DNA from: JACQAI01 sp035507915
GTDB lineage: Bacteria; Pseudomonadota; Alphaproteobacteria; Elsterales; Elsteraceae
Direction: 5' to 3'
NCBI GenBank assembly: GCA_035507915.1
Contig: DATJNS010000287.1
Span: 1 to 15,695 of the forward strand
Length of the DNA stretch: 15,695 bases
In this document: positions 6,229-14,567 of the stretch, piece after piece
How positions within the stretch are numbered: the first letter of the stretch is position 1
Layout of the letters: every line of letters starts with the position of its first letter
Notes under the pieces: model-generated
Databases searched by the model: none
What the model was told of the DNA's origin: nothing
The model's input: only the letters and a program-made list of their open reading frames with translations
Position numbers and translations under genes: made by a program

Positions 6229-7884
6229 ATGCCGAGGCTGACGGTCTGGATTGCGCTGTGGGTCGCCCTGGCGAGCGCCGTGCCCGCGTTCGGCCAGCAG
6301 AAGATCGTGCGTTACGACCAACCCCAGCAAATCCCGCTCGGCGCCTTGCCGCTCAGCGTGGCGATCACCGGCTGGGAGCCGCCAGGCTTCAATCTGGCAT
6401 CGCGCCAGCTCGGCACGGTCGAGGGTGAGACCGAGCCGTTCGTGGCACGCTACGAGGCGCGGTTCGCGCACGGTGCCTATTTCGGCTGGGTGCTGTTCGT
6501 CACCACCACCCGCCAGGTCCGCTGGCAGCCACCCACGCCGCGGGCGGCGCTGCGGGACTTCCCCTATTTCAATCAGAAGGTCGTCACGTTCGGCGGCAGC
6601 GGATCGCTGCTCCACGGGCACATGCCGATCGATTATCAGCTCTTCCGCGTCGACGACCGAGAGCCCAAGAGCTGCGCGGTGTTCTCCGGCACCTTCGAGC
6701 GCGCGGAAATGCGCGGCTATCTGTGCGCGGCGCAGGGAGACCCCCTGGGCGACACGGCGCCGCGTTTCATCCGCGCGATCGGCTCGCCCGGACTACTCGA
6801 TCCCGTGCCGACGACGCTGCCGGTGATCGGCGCCACCGCCGCCCCGAGCAGCGAGCAGATCGTCCCAGGCTCGACCTTCGATCCCTATGCGATGCCGTTC
6901 GTCGCCGACGCCGCCCGTGAAAAGCTCGAGCCATACATCAAAGCACGGGAACCCAAAGCGCTGGCCGTCAACGTGACGGGCGTGGTCGCCTGGGTCGCCG
7001 AAGAGAGCTCGGAGAAGGAGGCGATCCGACGTGCGCTCGAGCGCTGCGCTTTGAACGCCGGCTCGCCGTGCATGCTCTATGCCGTCGAGGATCGCGTGGT
7101 GTTCCATCATGACGCGCTGATCCGCGATCCTGTCGTCAACCAATCGCTCGGCGCGCCACCGGTCCCGGGTGGTCAAGCGACGCCGCTTAGCAACGCGCAG
7201 CTCGTTGCCTATCTCGAGACCGCGACCGCGCTCGTGGTCGCGCCGCTGGGCGGCGGCATTACGTCGGTCGCCAGCGGCTTCTTCGTGTCACCCGACCGCC
7301 TGCTCACCAACCGGCACGTGATCGACCACGCGCAGCGCGTGCTGGTGATCAGCCGGTCCCTCGGCCATCTCTATCCGGCACGCATCGTGGCGACGACGGA
7401 CGGCGGCGCAGTCGGCGGATCCGACTATGCGCTGCTCGAGGTCCCGGGCATCACGCACGCACCGCTCGCCTTCACGACCGAAATCGCCAAGCTGCAGGAA
7501 GTGATCGCGGCCGGCTACCCGACCGTGACGATCAGCAACGACGCCGACTACCGCACCTTCGCCGAGGGCAAGCAGGGTGTTGCGCCCGATCTCGTGATCA
7601 CGCGCGGCGAGATCAGCGCGATCCAGATCAACACGGCGAACGTGTCGACGATCGCGCACACCGCGCTGATCTCGCAGGGCAGCAGCGGCGGACCGCTGGT
7701 CGACCGCTGCGGCCGCGTCGTCGGCATCAACAGCTACCTCACCGAGAAAGCCACAAAAACGAGCTTCGCCGCGAGCGGCTTCGCGATCGCGAGTCGCGAG
7801 CTGATCGGTTTCCTCAGCCGCAACGGCGTGAACACGGCGGTCAACAACGCGCCCTGCCCGAGCGGCACCGCGGTGGAGCGCTAG
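6229..7884 (+). CDS. Secreted trypsin-like serine protease with long uncharacterised N-terminal region
   Basis: This is a probable periplasmic or exported endopeptidase. Residues 1-22 form a signal peptide (MPRLTVWIALWVALASAVPAFG, shown here as the hydrophobic core WIALWVALASA) with likely cleavage before Gln23. The C-terminal half (about 330-535) is a chymotrypsin-fold domain with a complete triad: His363 in LLTNRHVIDHA, Asp399 in GGSDYALLEV and Ser486 in SQGSSGGPLVDRCGRVVGIN. The front 300 residues match no domain I can name. Around 262-290 there is a short module (RRALERCALNAGSPCMLYAV) that I recall from other exported alphaproteobacterial proteins. Six cysteines fall in close pairs (149/166, 273/281, 494/543), consistent with disulfides outside the cytoplasm. 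ATG 6229 has AGGAG five bases before it. The CocE-type hydrolase gene follows after four bases. Confidence 0.88.
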   Translation: MPRLTVWIALWVALASAVPAFGQQKIVRYDQPQQIPLGALPLSVAITGWEPPGFNLASRQLGTVEGETEPFVARYEARFAHGAYFGWVLFVTTTRQVRWQPPTPRAALRDFPYFNQKVVTFGGSGSLLHGHMPIDYQLFRVDDREPKSCAVFSGTFERAEMRGYLCAAQGDPLGDTAPRFIRAIGSPGLLDPVPTTLPVIGATAAPSSEQIVPGSTFDPYAMPFVADAAREKLEPYIKAREPKALAVNVTGVVAWVAEESSEKEAIRRALERCALNAGSPCMLYAVEDRVVFHHDALIRDPVVNQSLGAPPVPGGQATPLSNAQLVAYLETATALVVAPLGGGITSVASGFFVSPDRLLTNRHVIDHAQRVLVISRSLGHLYPARIVATTDGGAVGGSDYALLEVPGITHAPLAFTTEIAKLQEVIAAGYPTVTISNDADYRTFAEGKQGVAPDLVITRGEISAIQINTANVSTIAHTALISQGSSGGPLVDRCGRVVGINSYLTEKATKTSFAASGFAIASRELIGFLSRNGVNTAVNNAPCPSGTAVER

Positions 7885-7888
7885 GCCC

Positions 7889-9724
7889 GTGGGCGACGGC
7901 GACCAGGGCAGCGGCGCCTGGCGGGTTGCGCCGAGCGACTATCTCGCGGCCCGTGAACGCCATTACGCCGTGCCGGCGGCGCCGACCTCGGTCTACGTGA
8001 CGATGCGCGACGGTTGCCGCCTCGCGGTCGACGCCTATGTTCCGCAGCCCGTCGCAGCGCGTGCGCCGGGCGAGCGATTCCCGGCGATCATCGTCTTCAC
8101 GCCGTATTATCGCCGCTTCCGGGTAACGGGCAGCGGCGCCGAGCCGACGCCCAATGCCGCGAAGTATCGCGACGCCTTCGTGCCGTACGGTTACGCGCTG
8201 GTGGTCGTCGACATGCGGGGCACCGGCGCGAGCTTCGGCACGCGCGACGCGCTGCGCTCGCCCAAGGAGCGCGACGACTGCCGGGAGATCGCCGAGTGGG
8301 TGGTCGGCCAAGCCTGGTGCAACGGCCGGCTCGGCGCGACCGGCATCTCCTATCTCGGCGCGGCGGCGTGCTTCCTCGCCAGCACGGGGCATCCGGCCGT
8401 CAAGGCGATCGCGCCTTTGTTCGCGGTCTCCGACATCTATGGCGAGCAGCTCTATCCGGGCGGCCTGCTGTCCAAGATCTGGGTCACGGCCTACGACGGC
8501 ATGATGGTCGCGCTCGATCACGACCGGCGCGACCTGCTGTCCGCCTATCCCTATTTCAGCGATCGGCGCTACGCCGGCCCGCAGCCGGTCGACGACGATC
8601 CCGAGGGGACGCTATTGCGCCAAGCGACCGCCCAACATCGCGACAACTTCAAGCTGTCCGACTGGGCGCGCGAGTTCGTCTATCGGGACAGCCGGGCCGT
8701 GCACGATCCCGCGCTGACGACCAAGGCGTGCAGCCCCTACGGCTATGTCGGCGAAATCCGGCCCGACGTCGCGATCCTCTCGGTCTCCGGATGGTGCGAC
8801 GGCGCCGGCTATGCCAACGGCACGATCGCGCGCTTCCTGACGCTCGACCGCAATCCCCGCTTCCTGCTGCTCGGCCCCTGGGATCACGGCGCGCGCACCA
8901 ACGTGTCGCCGTGGCGCCGCGAGGTCGTCCCGGAGTTCGCGCTGATGGGCGAGCTCGTGCGATTCTTCGACCGCTACCTGGCGCAACGCGACGCCGGCCT
9001 CGAGGCCGAGGCGCCCGTGCATTATTTCAGCGTGCACGGCGAGCGCTGGCACGCCGCGGACAGCTGGCCGCCGCCCGCGCGCCCGTGGGTCTTGTACGCC
9101 GATGCGGACGCCCGGCTCGCCGAGACGCCGCCGGCCAATTCGGGGAGCGTACGCTACCAGGTCTCGTTCGCCACGAGCACCGGCCGCAACACGCGCTACG
9201 AGCGACTGGGCGCCGCCGCGGTCGAGACCTACTACCCGGACTGGGCCGAGCGCTCGGCCGGCTTGCTGCACTTCGACACGGCGCCGCTCGACCGGCCCAC
9301 GGCGATCGCCGGCCACGCGATCGCGCACCTCGCGCTGTCATGCTCCGAGCCCGACGCCGCGCTGTTCGTCTACCTGTCCGAGGTCGAGGCCGACGGCGCG
9401 GTGCGCTACATCACCGAGGGCATGCTGCGCCTGCTGCACCGCGCCGAGCGCGCGGCGCCGTCCGACTATCGCACCTGCTGGCCCTACCGCTCGTACGATC
9501 AGGCCGACGCGCGCCTGATGACGCCCGGCGCGCGCGAAACCGTCGCAGTCCCGCTATTGCCGATCGCCTGGACGTTGGCCGCCGGCAGCCGCTTGCGCGT
9601 CTCGATCGCGGGCGCCGACGAGGCGCACTATCCGCAGGTGCCGCACGGCCGCCCGCCGCGCCTCGACTTCGCGACCGGCGGCGCCGACGCCACCCGCGTC
9701 ACGATCCCGGTGCGCGACGCGTAG
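7889..9724 (+). CDS. CocE/NonD family serine hydrolase (X-Pro dipeptidyl-peptidase S15-like)
   Basis: This is an alpha/beta-hydrolase of the family that includes cocaine esterase, glutaryl-7-ACA acylase and X-Pro dipeptidyl peptidases. It cleaves ester or amide bonds; the substrate cannot be read from the sequence. The 611-residue product opens with the family motif VYVTMRDGCRLAVDAYVPQP. The catalytic set is visible: Ser154 in GATGISYLGAAA, Asp304 in SGWCDGAGYANG and His333 in LLGPWDHGARTNV. A C-terminal jelly-roll domain (about 400-600) follows. There is no signal peptide, so it is probably cytoplasmic. GTG 7889 is the only reasonable start; a GGAG ten bases upstream is a modest ribosome site. 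Its TAG stop is immediately followed by the denD stop on the other strand, with no spacer. Confidence 0.9.
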   Translation: MGDGDQGSGAWRVAPSDYLAARERHYAVPAAPTSVYVTMRDGCRLAVDAYVPQPVAARAPGERFPAIIVFTPYYRRFRVTGSGAEPTPNAAKYRDAFVPYGYALVVVDMRGTGASFGTRDALRSPKERDDCREIAEWVVGQAWCNGRLGATGISYLGAAACFLASTGHPAVKAIAPLFAVSDIYGEQLYPGGLLSKIWVTAYDGMMVALDHDRRDLLSAYPYFSDRRYAGPQPVDDDPEGTLLRQATAQHRDNFKLSDWAREFVYRDSRAVHDPALTTKACSPYGYVGEIRPDVAILSVSGWCDGAGYANGTIARFLTLDRNPRFLLLGPWDHGARTNVSPWRREVVPEFALMGELVRFFDRYLAQRDAGLEAEAPVHYFSVHGERWHAADSWPPPARPWVLYADADARLAETPPANSGSVRYQVSFATSTGRNTRYERLGAAAVETYYPDWAERSAGLLHFDTAPLDRPTAIAGHAIAHLALSCSEPDAALFVYLSEVEADGAVRYITEGMLRLLHRAERAAPSDYRTCWPYRSYDQADARLMTPGARETVAVPLLPIAWTLAAGSRLRVSIAGADEAHYPQVPHGRPPRLDFATGGADATRVTIPVRDA

Positions 9725-10711
9725 TCAGCGTGGACCGCCGGGCAGGTGGTCCTCGACGTAGGCGCGGATGATCGCATCCATGTCGGCGTCGCCCGTGAAG
9801 CCGAGCTGGGTGGCGCGCTCGGTGGCGAATTCGCCGGGCCAGCCGCCGACGATGGTCTGCAGGCTCGCGTCGGGCTGCCAGGCGATGCGCGCGGCGACTT
9901 TCGCTCCGGCGACGCGCTCGAGCGCCGCCGCCATCTCGCCGACCGTGACGGTCAGGCCCGAGAGGTTGAGCGCGGAACGCGGCCCCCAGGTCGCGGCGTC
10001 GATGTCGTGGACGCGCATCAGCGCCTCGACGGCACGCCGCGGCGACAGGATCCAGACCTTGGTGTCGCGCGAGATCGGGCAGATCGCGGCCTCGCCGTTG
10101 AGCGGCTCGCGGATGATGCCCGACGCAAAGCTCGACGCCGCCTTGTTGGGCCGGCCCGGGCGCACGACGATGGTGGGCAGACGCACCGAGCGGCCGTCGA
10201 CGAAACCCTTGCGCGCGTAATCGGCGACCATCAGCTCGCCGATCGCCTTCTGGGCGCCGTAGGAGTTGGTCGGCGTCGCCGCCACGCCGTCGGTCACCAC
10301 CGCGGGCAGCTTGCCGCCGAACGCCGCGATCGAGCTCGTGAACACGAGCCTGGGCGGCCGCGGCAGCGCGCGGCTGCCCTCGAGCACGGCGCGGATGCCG
10401 TCGACATTCACGTGCATGCCGAGATCGAAATCCGCCTCCGCGGCGGCGCTCACCACGGCGGCGAGATGGAACACGCTGTCGGTGTCGCGGCCGAGCACGG
10501 CCGCCACGGTGGATTGGTCGAGCGTCTGGACGACGATCGAGCGCACGCGCGGATCGTCGATCGCGGCCGGCACGAGGTCGACCAGCATGAGCTCGCGAAT
10601 CTCGGTCTGCCTGCCGTCGGGTCCCGCGGCGGTGCCGCGCTTGAGAATCTGACGCGCCAGGCTCGCACCGAGGAAACCGGCGCCGCCGGTAATGACGATC
10701 TTGAGCGCCAC
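9725..10711 (-). CDS. denD: D-erythronate dehydrogenase (NAD-dependent SDR)
   Basis: The predicted reaction is oxidation of D-erythronate to 2-oxo-tetronate with NAD+. The 328-residue product is an extended short-chain dehydrogenase. It has the Rossmann motif ITGGAGFLG (7-15), an Asp at 45 in LMLVDL for adenosine-ribose binding, and a Ser-Tyr-Lys catalytic set (FTSSIAAFGG at about 124-133; Tyr151 and Lys155 in NSYGAQKAIGE). It continues with LPTIVVRPGRPNKAASSFASGIIREPL, which is characteristic of DenD. The start is GTG 10711, two bases after the otnI stop, so it is probably translated by coupling from otnI. The frame stays open upstream, but only as a shadow through otnI. Assignment as DenD rather than a generic epimerase rests on the sequence and on the adjacent OtnI, OtnK and OtnC. 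Confidence 0.92.
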   Translation of the reverse strand: MALKIVITGGAGFLGASLARQILKRGTAAGPDGRQTEIRELMLVDLVPAAIDDPRVRSIVVQTLDQSTVAAVLGRDTDSVFHLAAVVSAAAEADFDLGMHVNVDGIRAVLEGSRALPRPPRLVFTSSIAAFGGKLPAVVTDGVAATPTNSYGAQKAIGELMVADYARKGFVDGRSVRLPTIVVRPGRPNKAASSFASGIIREPLNGEAAICPISRDTKVWILSPRRAVEALMRVHDIDAATWGPRSALNLSGLTVTVGEMAAALERVAGAKVAARIAWQPDASLQTIVGGWPGEFATERATQLGFTGDADMDAIIRAYVEDHLPGGPR

Positions 10712-10713
10712 GG

Positions 10714-11502
10714 TCAGCGCGCCTGCTTGGGCACGATGCCGTAGGGCTTGGCCCAGCCGAGCCCGGCGAGCGTGCCGGCGGCCGGCTTGTACTCGCAGCC
10801 GATGTGACCGGTATAACCGAGCTTGTCGATCATCTCGAACAGATAGGGGTAGTTGATCTCGCCGACGTTCGGCTCGTGACGGCCCGGCACGCCGGCGATC
10901 TGGATGTGGCCGACGCGGGCGAAATGCTCCTGGAAGCGCATGGCCAGCGCGCCCTCGGTGATCTGGCAGTGATAGAAGTCGAACTGGATATGCAGATTGT
11001 CGGCGCCGACCGCTTCGATCGCGGCGGCCGCCTGCTCCACCGTGTTGAGATAGAAACCGGGGATGTCGCGGTGGTTGATCGGCTCGATCACCACCGTGAT
11101 GCCGTGCGGCTTGGCGGCCGCCGCGGCGCGCTTGAGGTTCGCGCGATAGGTCGCGTCGGTCTTGGGTCCCGGCTCGGCCAGGCCCGACATCACGTGCACG
11201 GTGCGGCAGCCGAGCACGCGCGCATAGGCGAGCGCGCGCTCGAGCGCGGCGGCGAAATCCTCTTCGCGGCCGGGCAGCGCCGCCAGCCCGCGATCGCCCT
11301 TGGTCCAGTCCCCGGGCGGCAGGTTGAAGAGCACGAGCTCGAGCTTGGCCGCCTTCAGGCGCTCGGCGACCGCCTCGGCCGGGTGGTCGTAGGGGAACAG
11401 GAACTCGACGGCGTGGAACCCGGCATCGGCGGCCGCCTTGAAGCGGTCGAGGAACTCGTGCTCGAGGAACAGCCAGCTGAGATTGGCGGCGAAACGCGGC
11501 AT
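10714..11502 (-). CDS. otnI: 2-oxo-tetronate isomerase OtnI (hydroxypyruvate isomerase family)
   Basis: OtnI interconverts 2-oxo-tetronate and 3-oxo-tetronate in D-erythronate catabolism. The 262-residue product is a TIM barrel of the xylose-isomerase-like family, close to hydroxypyruvate isomerase. It has FAANLSWLFLE at the start, ADAGFHAVEFLFPYDH (25-40), and LFNLPPGDW. The two metal-binding/catalytic glutamates are Glu140 in VVIEPINHRDIPGFYL and Glu237 in HIGCEYKPAAGT; Asp175 and His178 lie in QFDFYHCQ. The last residues (GLGWAKPYG) are typical of the family. ATG 11502 has GAGGAAACC just upstream. Together with denD it forms the leftward half of a divergent catabolic cluster. Without context it would be called hydroxypyruvate isomerase. 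Confidence 0.92.
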   Translation of the reverse strand: MPRFAANLSWLFLEHEFLDRFKAAADAGFHAVEFLFPYDHPAEAVAERLKAAKLELVLFNLPPGDWTKGDRGLAALPGREEDFAAALERALAYARVLGCRTVHVMSGLAEPGPKTDATYRANLKRAAAAAKPHGITVVIEPINHRDIPGFYLNTVEQAAAAIEAVGADNLHIQFDFYHCQITEGALAMRFQEHFARVGHIQIAGVPGRHEPNVGEINYPYLFEMIDKLGYTGHIGCEYKPAAGTLAGLGWAKPYGIVPKQAR

Positions 11503-11578
11503 CGGAGGTTTCCTCGGTCGGCGAAACTCGTGCTACCGTCGAGCGTCTTAAGAGCAAAGCGACGCGGGAGCAAGCCGG
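11503..11578. promoter_or_regulatory. Divergent promoter region of the tetronate cluster
   Basis: The 76 bases between the start codons of otnI (left) and otnK (right) must hold the promoters for both operons. Rightward, a weak TTCCTC...17 bases...CTACCG pair is possible. Leftward, TTGCTC...17 bases...TAAGAC is possible. Neither is strong. No long palindrome for a regulator is obvious. The gap also carries the ribosome sites GAGGAA (for otnI) and GGGAG (for otnK). Confidence 0.4.
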
Positions 11579-12847
11579 ATGACGGCGGTCCTGGGCGCCA
11601 TCGCGGACGACTTCACGGGCGCGACCGACCTCGCCAATGCCCTGGTGCGCCAGGGCATGCGCACGGTCCTGATCCTCGGCCGGCCGAGCGGGCCGGCGCC
11701 GGACGAGGTCGACGCGCTGGTGGTCGCGCTCAAGACGCGCACGATCGCGCCGGCCGATGCGGTCGCCCAGTCGCTCGACGCGCTGGCGTGGCTGCGCGAG
11801 GCGGGCGTGCGCCAGATCTATTTCAAGTACTGCTCGACCTTCGACTCGACCGACCAGGGCAATATCGGGCCGGTCAGCGACGCGCTGCTCGAGGCGCTCG
11901 GCGGCGACTTCAGCGTCGTGTGCCCGGCCTTCCCCGGCGCCGGCCGCACGATCTACATGGGGCACCTGTTCGTCAACGGCCGGCTGCTCTCCGAATCGTC
12001 GATGCGCAATCATCCGCTGACGCCGATGCACGATGCCGATCTGGTGCGCGTGATGGGCCGCCAGACCGCGGGCGCGGTCGGGCTGGCGGCGCTGCCGACG
12101 GTGAGCCAAGGGTCGACCGCGCTGCGCGCCGAGCTCGAGCGCCTGCGCAAGGACGGTAAGCGCTACGCGGTGGTCGATGTCGCCGCCGACCAGGACCTCG
12201 CGACCTTGGGCGAGGCGGTCGCCGACTTTCCGCTGGTGACCGCGGGCTCGGGGCTGGCGATCGGCCTGCCGGCCGCCTATCGCCGGCGCGAATGGCTGCC
12301 CGCCTACGCGGTGCGCCAGACCTTGGCGCCGGCCGAGCCGGGCCCGGCGCTCGTGCTGTCGGGCAGCTGCTCGGAGGCGACCCAGGGCCAGGTCGCCAAG
12401 ATGCGCGGCGACGCGCCGGCGTTCGAGCTCGACCCCATGGCGCTGTCGCGCGACACCGACGTGGTCACCCAGGCGATCGTGTGGGCGACCCAGCGACTGC
12501 CGCGCGGCCCGGTGCTGATCTATTCGACCGCGGAGCCGGCGCGCGTCCAGAGCGCGCAGCGCTGGCTCGGCACCGAGCGCGCGGCCAGCCTGCTCGAGGG
12601 CGCGTTCGCGTCGATCGCGCGCGCGCTGCTCGCGGCCGGCGTGCGGCGCTTCATCGTCGCGGGCGGCGAGACCGCCGGCGCGGTCGTGCAGGCGCTCGAC
12701 GTCAAGGCGCTGCGCATCGGCCAGGAGATCGATCCCGGCGTGCCCTGGACCGTCGCCGAGGACGCGCCGCGGCTCGCGCTCGCGCTCAAGTCGGGCAATT
12801 TCGGCGCGCCGGACTTCTTCGCCAAGGCCTTGAGGATGGCGCCATGA
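11579..12847 (+). CDS. otnK: 3-oxo-tetronate kinase OtnK (four-carbon acid sugar kinase)
   Basis: OtnK phosphorylates 3-oxo-tetronate to 3-oxo-tetronate 4-phosphate with ATP. The 422-residue product belongs to the four-carbon acid sugar kinase family (formerly DUF1537). It has the N-terminal substrate motif GAIADDFTGATDLANALV (6-23), YFKYCSTFDSTDQGNIGP, and FPGAGRTIYMGHLFVNG. The C-terminal nucleotide-binding domain shows LSGSCSEATQGQV and FIVAGGETAGAVVQALD. The length is normal. ATG 11579 has GGGAG about eight bases upstream. The stop overlaps the otnC start as ATGA. The kinase alone could act on several acid sugars; the presence of DenD and OtnI points to D-erythronate. Confidence 0.94.
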   Translation: MTAVLGAIADDFTGATDLANALVRQGMRTVLILGRPSGPAPDEVDALVVALKTRTIAPADAVAQSLDALAWLREAGVRQIYFKYCSTFDSTDQGNIGPVSDALLEALGGDFSVVCPAFPGAGRTIYMGHLFVNGRLLSESSMRNHPLTPMHDADLVRVMGRQTAGAVGLAALPTVSQGSTALRAELERLRKDGKRYAVVDVAADQDLATLGEAVADFPLVTAGSGLAIGLPAAYRRREWLPAYAVRQTLAPAEPGPALVLSGSCSEATQGQVAKMRGDAPAFELDPMALSRDTDVVTQAIVWATQRLPRGPVLIYSTAEPARVQSAQRWLGTERAASLLEGAFASIARALLAAGVRRFIVAGGETAGAVVQALDVKALRIGQEIDPGVPWTVAEDAPRLALALKSGNFGAPDFFAKALRMAP

Positions 12848-13482
12848 CGAGCACCGAGAACGCGCTGCGCGAGGAGATCGTGACGCTCGGGCGGTCGCTC
12901 TACGACCGCGGCCTGACCCCCGGGTCGAGCGGCAACATCAGCGCCCGCATCGACGACGGCTGGCTGATGACGCCGACCAACGCCTGCCTCGGCCGGCTCG
13001 ATCCGGCGCGCCTGTCGAAACTCGACGATCACGGCTTCCCGGTCGAAGGCGAGCCGCCGACCAAGGAGTCGTTTCTGCACCAGGCGATGTACGAGGAGCG
13101 CCCGAAGGCCGGCGCCGTCGTGCATCTGCACTCGACCCACGCGGTCGCGCTGTCGTGCCTCGCCAATCTCGATCCGGCCGACGTGCTGCCGCCAATCACC
13201 GCCTATTACGTGATGCGCGTCGGCCGGCTGCCCTTGGTGCCCTTCTATCTGCCGGGCGACCGCGAGCTCGCCGAGGCAGTACGCAAGCTCGCGACGCGCC
13301 ATCACGCGGTGCTGCTCGCCAATCACGGGCCGGTGGTCGCCGGCACGACGCTGCCGAACGCCGTCTATGCGATCGAGGAGCTCGAGGAGACCGCCAAGCT
13401 GCATCTGCTGCTGCACGGCCACAAGGTGCGCCCGCTGACGCCGGCGCAGGTCGCCGAGGTGCTGGCGAAGTTCCCGTCCTAG
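12844..13482 (+). CDS. otnC: 3-oxo-tetronate 4-phosphate decarboxylase OtnC (class II aldolase)
   Basis: OtnC decarboxylates 3-oxo-tetronate 4-phosphate to dihydroxyacetone phosphate and CO2, closing the pathway. The 212-residue product is a class II aldolase/adducin-type enzyme. The motifs are LTPGSSGNISAR (25-35), TPTNACLGRLDP, Glu75 in PPTKESFLH, the zinc histidines His94 and His96 in VVHLHSTHA, and the third His161 in LLANHGPVV. ATG 12844 overlaps the otnK stop by four bases, so translation is coupled. A frame reading continuously from inside otnK has no meaning before this ATG. The stop lies nine bases from the stop of the convergent amidohydrolase gene. Confidence 0.93.
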   Translation: MTSTENALREEIVTLGRSLYDRGLTPGSSGNISARIDDGWLMTPTNACLGRLDPARLSKLDDHGFPVEGEPPTKESFLHQAMYEERPKAGAVVHLHSTHAVALSCLANLDPADVLPPITAYYVMRVGRLPLVPFYLPGDRELAEAVRKLATRHHAVLLANHGPVVAGTTLPNAVYAIEELEETAKLHLLLHGHKVRPLTPAQVAEVLAKFPS

Positions 13483-13491
13483 TCTAGGTGT

Positions 13492-14517
13492 TCAGCGCGC
13501 GGCCTCGAACCCGCCGAGGAACGCGACGAGCAGACCACCCAGGTGGTCCGACAGGTAGCCGCCCTCCTGGATCAGCACGGTCGGCAGCGCAAGCGCGGCG
13601 ACGCGACGGGCGATCTCGGCGAACCCCGCCCGCGTGACCTTGAGGACGCCCAGCGGATCGTGCTCGCTGGCGTCGAAACCGAGCGACACCAGCACGAGGC
13701 CGGGCGCGAAGCGCCGGATCGCGTCGAGGCCGCGCTCGAGCGCCTCCAGATAGCCGGCGTCCCCGGTCCCATGGGGCAGCGGCAGGTTCAGATTGGCGCC
13801 GACGCCCGCTCCGGCGCCGCGCTCGTCGGCGTAGCCGGCGAAGTACGGGTAGTAGTTGCTGGGATCGGCATGCACGGACACGAACAACACGTCGGGACGG
13901 TCGTAGAAGATGCCCTGCGTGCCGTTGCCATGGTGAACGTCGACGTCGAGAATGGCGACGCGGCCGTGGACCGTGCGCGCGAGTGCCGCGGCGATCGCAA
14001 CATTGTTGAGATAGCAGAAGCCGCCGGCGATGTCGGCGTAGGCGTGATGACCGGGCGGCCGGCACAGCGCATAGGCGACACGCGCGCCGCCAAGGACGGC
14101 GCGGGTGGCATGCACGGCACACGCCGCCGCCGCGCATGCGGCGGCAAAGGTGCCCGGCCCGATGGGGCAAGACGTGTCCGCCTGGTGGTACCCGGCGCGC
14201 CCGACGATGCCCCGTGGCCTAGCCGTCGTATAGCGGTTGGGGTGCACGTTGGGCACGATCTCGGTCGCCGCGCCCGTCAGCGCCGCCCACGCCGCCGGCG
14301 CGTCCCGCAGGAAGGCCAGGTAGTCGTCGGTATGCACCGCCGCGAGCACGTCGTCGCGGATGCCATCCGGTTCGACGACGACGTTGCTCGAGCCCCGCAC
14401 GGCAGCGAGCAGGCGTTCGGCGCGCTCGGGTATCTCGGGATTCTGTTGAACCGCGCCACGCACCAGAAAATAGCGCGGCGCGTGCTGGCGATGCGTCTCA
14501 CTGTGGACGATCAGCAT
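13492..14517 (-). CDS. Histone-deacetylase-family amidohydrolase, acetylpolyamine amidohydrolase type
   Basis: The protein probably removes acetyl groups from acetylated polyamines or similar small amines, using zinc, in the cytoplasm. The 341 residues equal the length I recall for Mycoplana ramosa acetylpolyamine amidohydrolase. The key residues fall within one or two positions of that enzyme: His157/His158 in RPPGHHAY, zinc ligands Asp193 and His195 in DVDVHHGNGT, zinc ligand Asp282 in SLGFDASEHDPLG, and catalytic Tyr321 in QEGGYLSDH. The N-terminal loop (about 80-120: PNVHPNRYTTARPRG and on) is of the extended type that narrows the substrate channel in this subfamily. Ribosome site AGGGTAGGGA lies before ATG 14517. 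It is divergent from an M20 amidohydrolase (50-base gap). The exact substrate is inferred. Confidence 0.88.
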   Translation of the reverse strand: MLIVHSETHRQHAPRYFLVRGAVQQNPEIPERAERLLAAVRGSSNVVVEPDGIRDDVLAAVHTDDYLAFLRDAPAAWAALTGAATEIVPNVHPNRYTTARPRGIVGRAGYHQADTSCPIGPGTFAAACAAAACAVHATRAVLGGARVAYALCRPPGHHAYADIAGGFCYLNNVAIAAALARTVHGRVAILDVDVHHGNGTQGIFYDRPDVLFVSVHADPSNYYPYFAGYADERGAGAGVGANLNLPLPHGTGDAGYLEALERGLDAIRRFAPGLVLVSLGFDASEHDPLGVLKVTRAGFAEIARRVAALALPTVLIQEGGYLSDHLGGLLVAFLGGFEAAR

Positions 14518-14567
14518 GCGCGTCCCTACCCTGCCGTGGCGTTGGCGCGATCATAAGGCCCGAAAAC
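14518..14567. promoter_or_regulatory. Short divergent promoter region
   Basis: Only 50 bases separate the start codons of the two oppositely oriented amidohydrolase genes. AGGGTAGGGA serves the leftward gene and AAGG, nine bases before ATG 14568, the rightward one. Any core promoters must overlap each other or reach into the coding regions. I see no convincing -35/-10 pair. Confidence 0.35.

Noticed and set aside
9725..12109. A 794-codon minus-strand frame ending in denD, suggesting a fusion protein.
   Set aside because: The part upstream of 10711 is the wrong frame through otnI and the antisense of otnK. Only the last 328 codons look like a dehydrogenase.
10804..12159. A 451-codon plus-strand frame opposite otnI and into otnK.
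   Set aside because: It is antisense to otnI and then out of frame with otnK, and the composition is that of a shadow.
13543..14556. A 337-codon plus-strand frame opposite the deacetylase-family gene.
   Set aside because: The minus strand carries every catalytic residue of the family, and the plus frame shows no motif.
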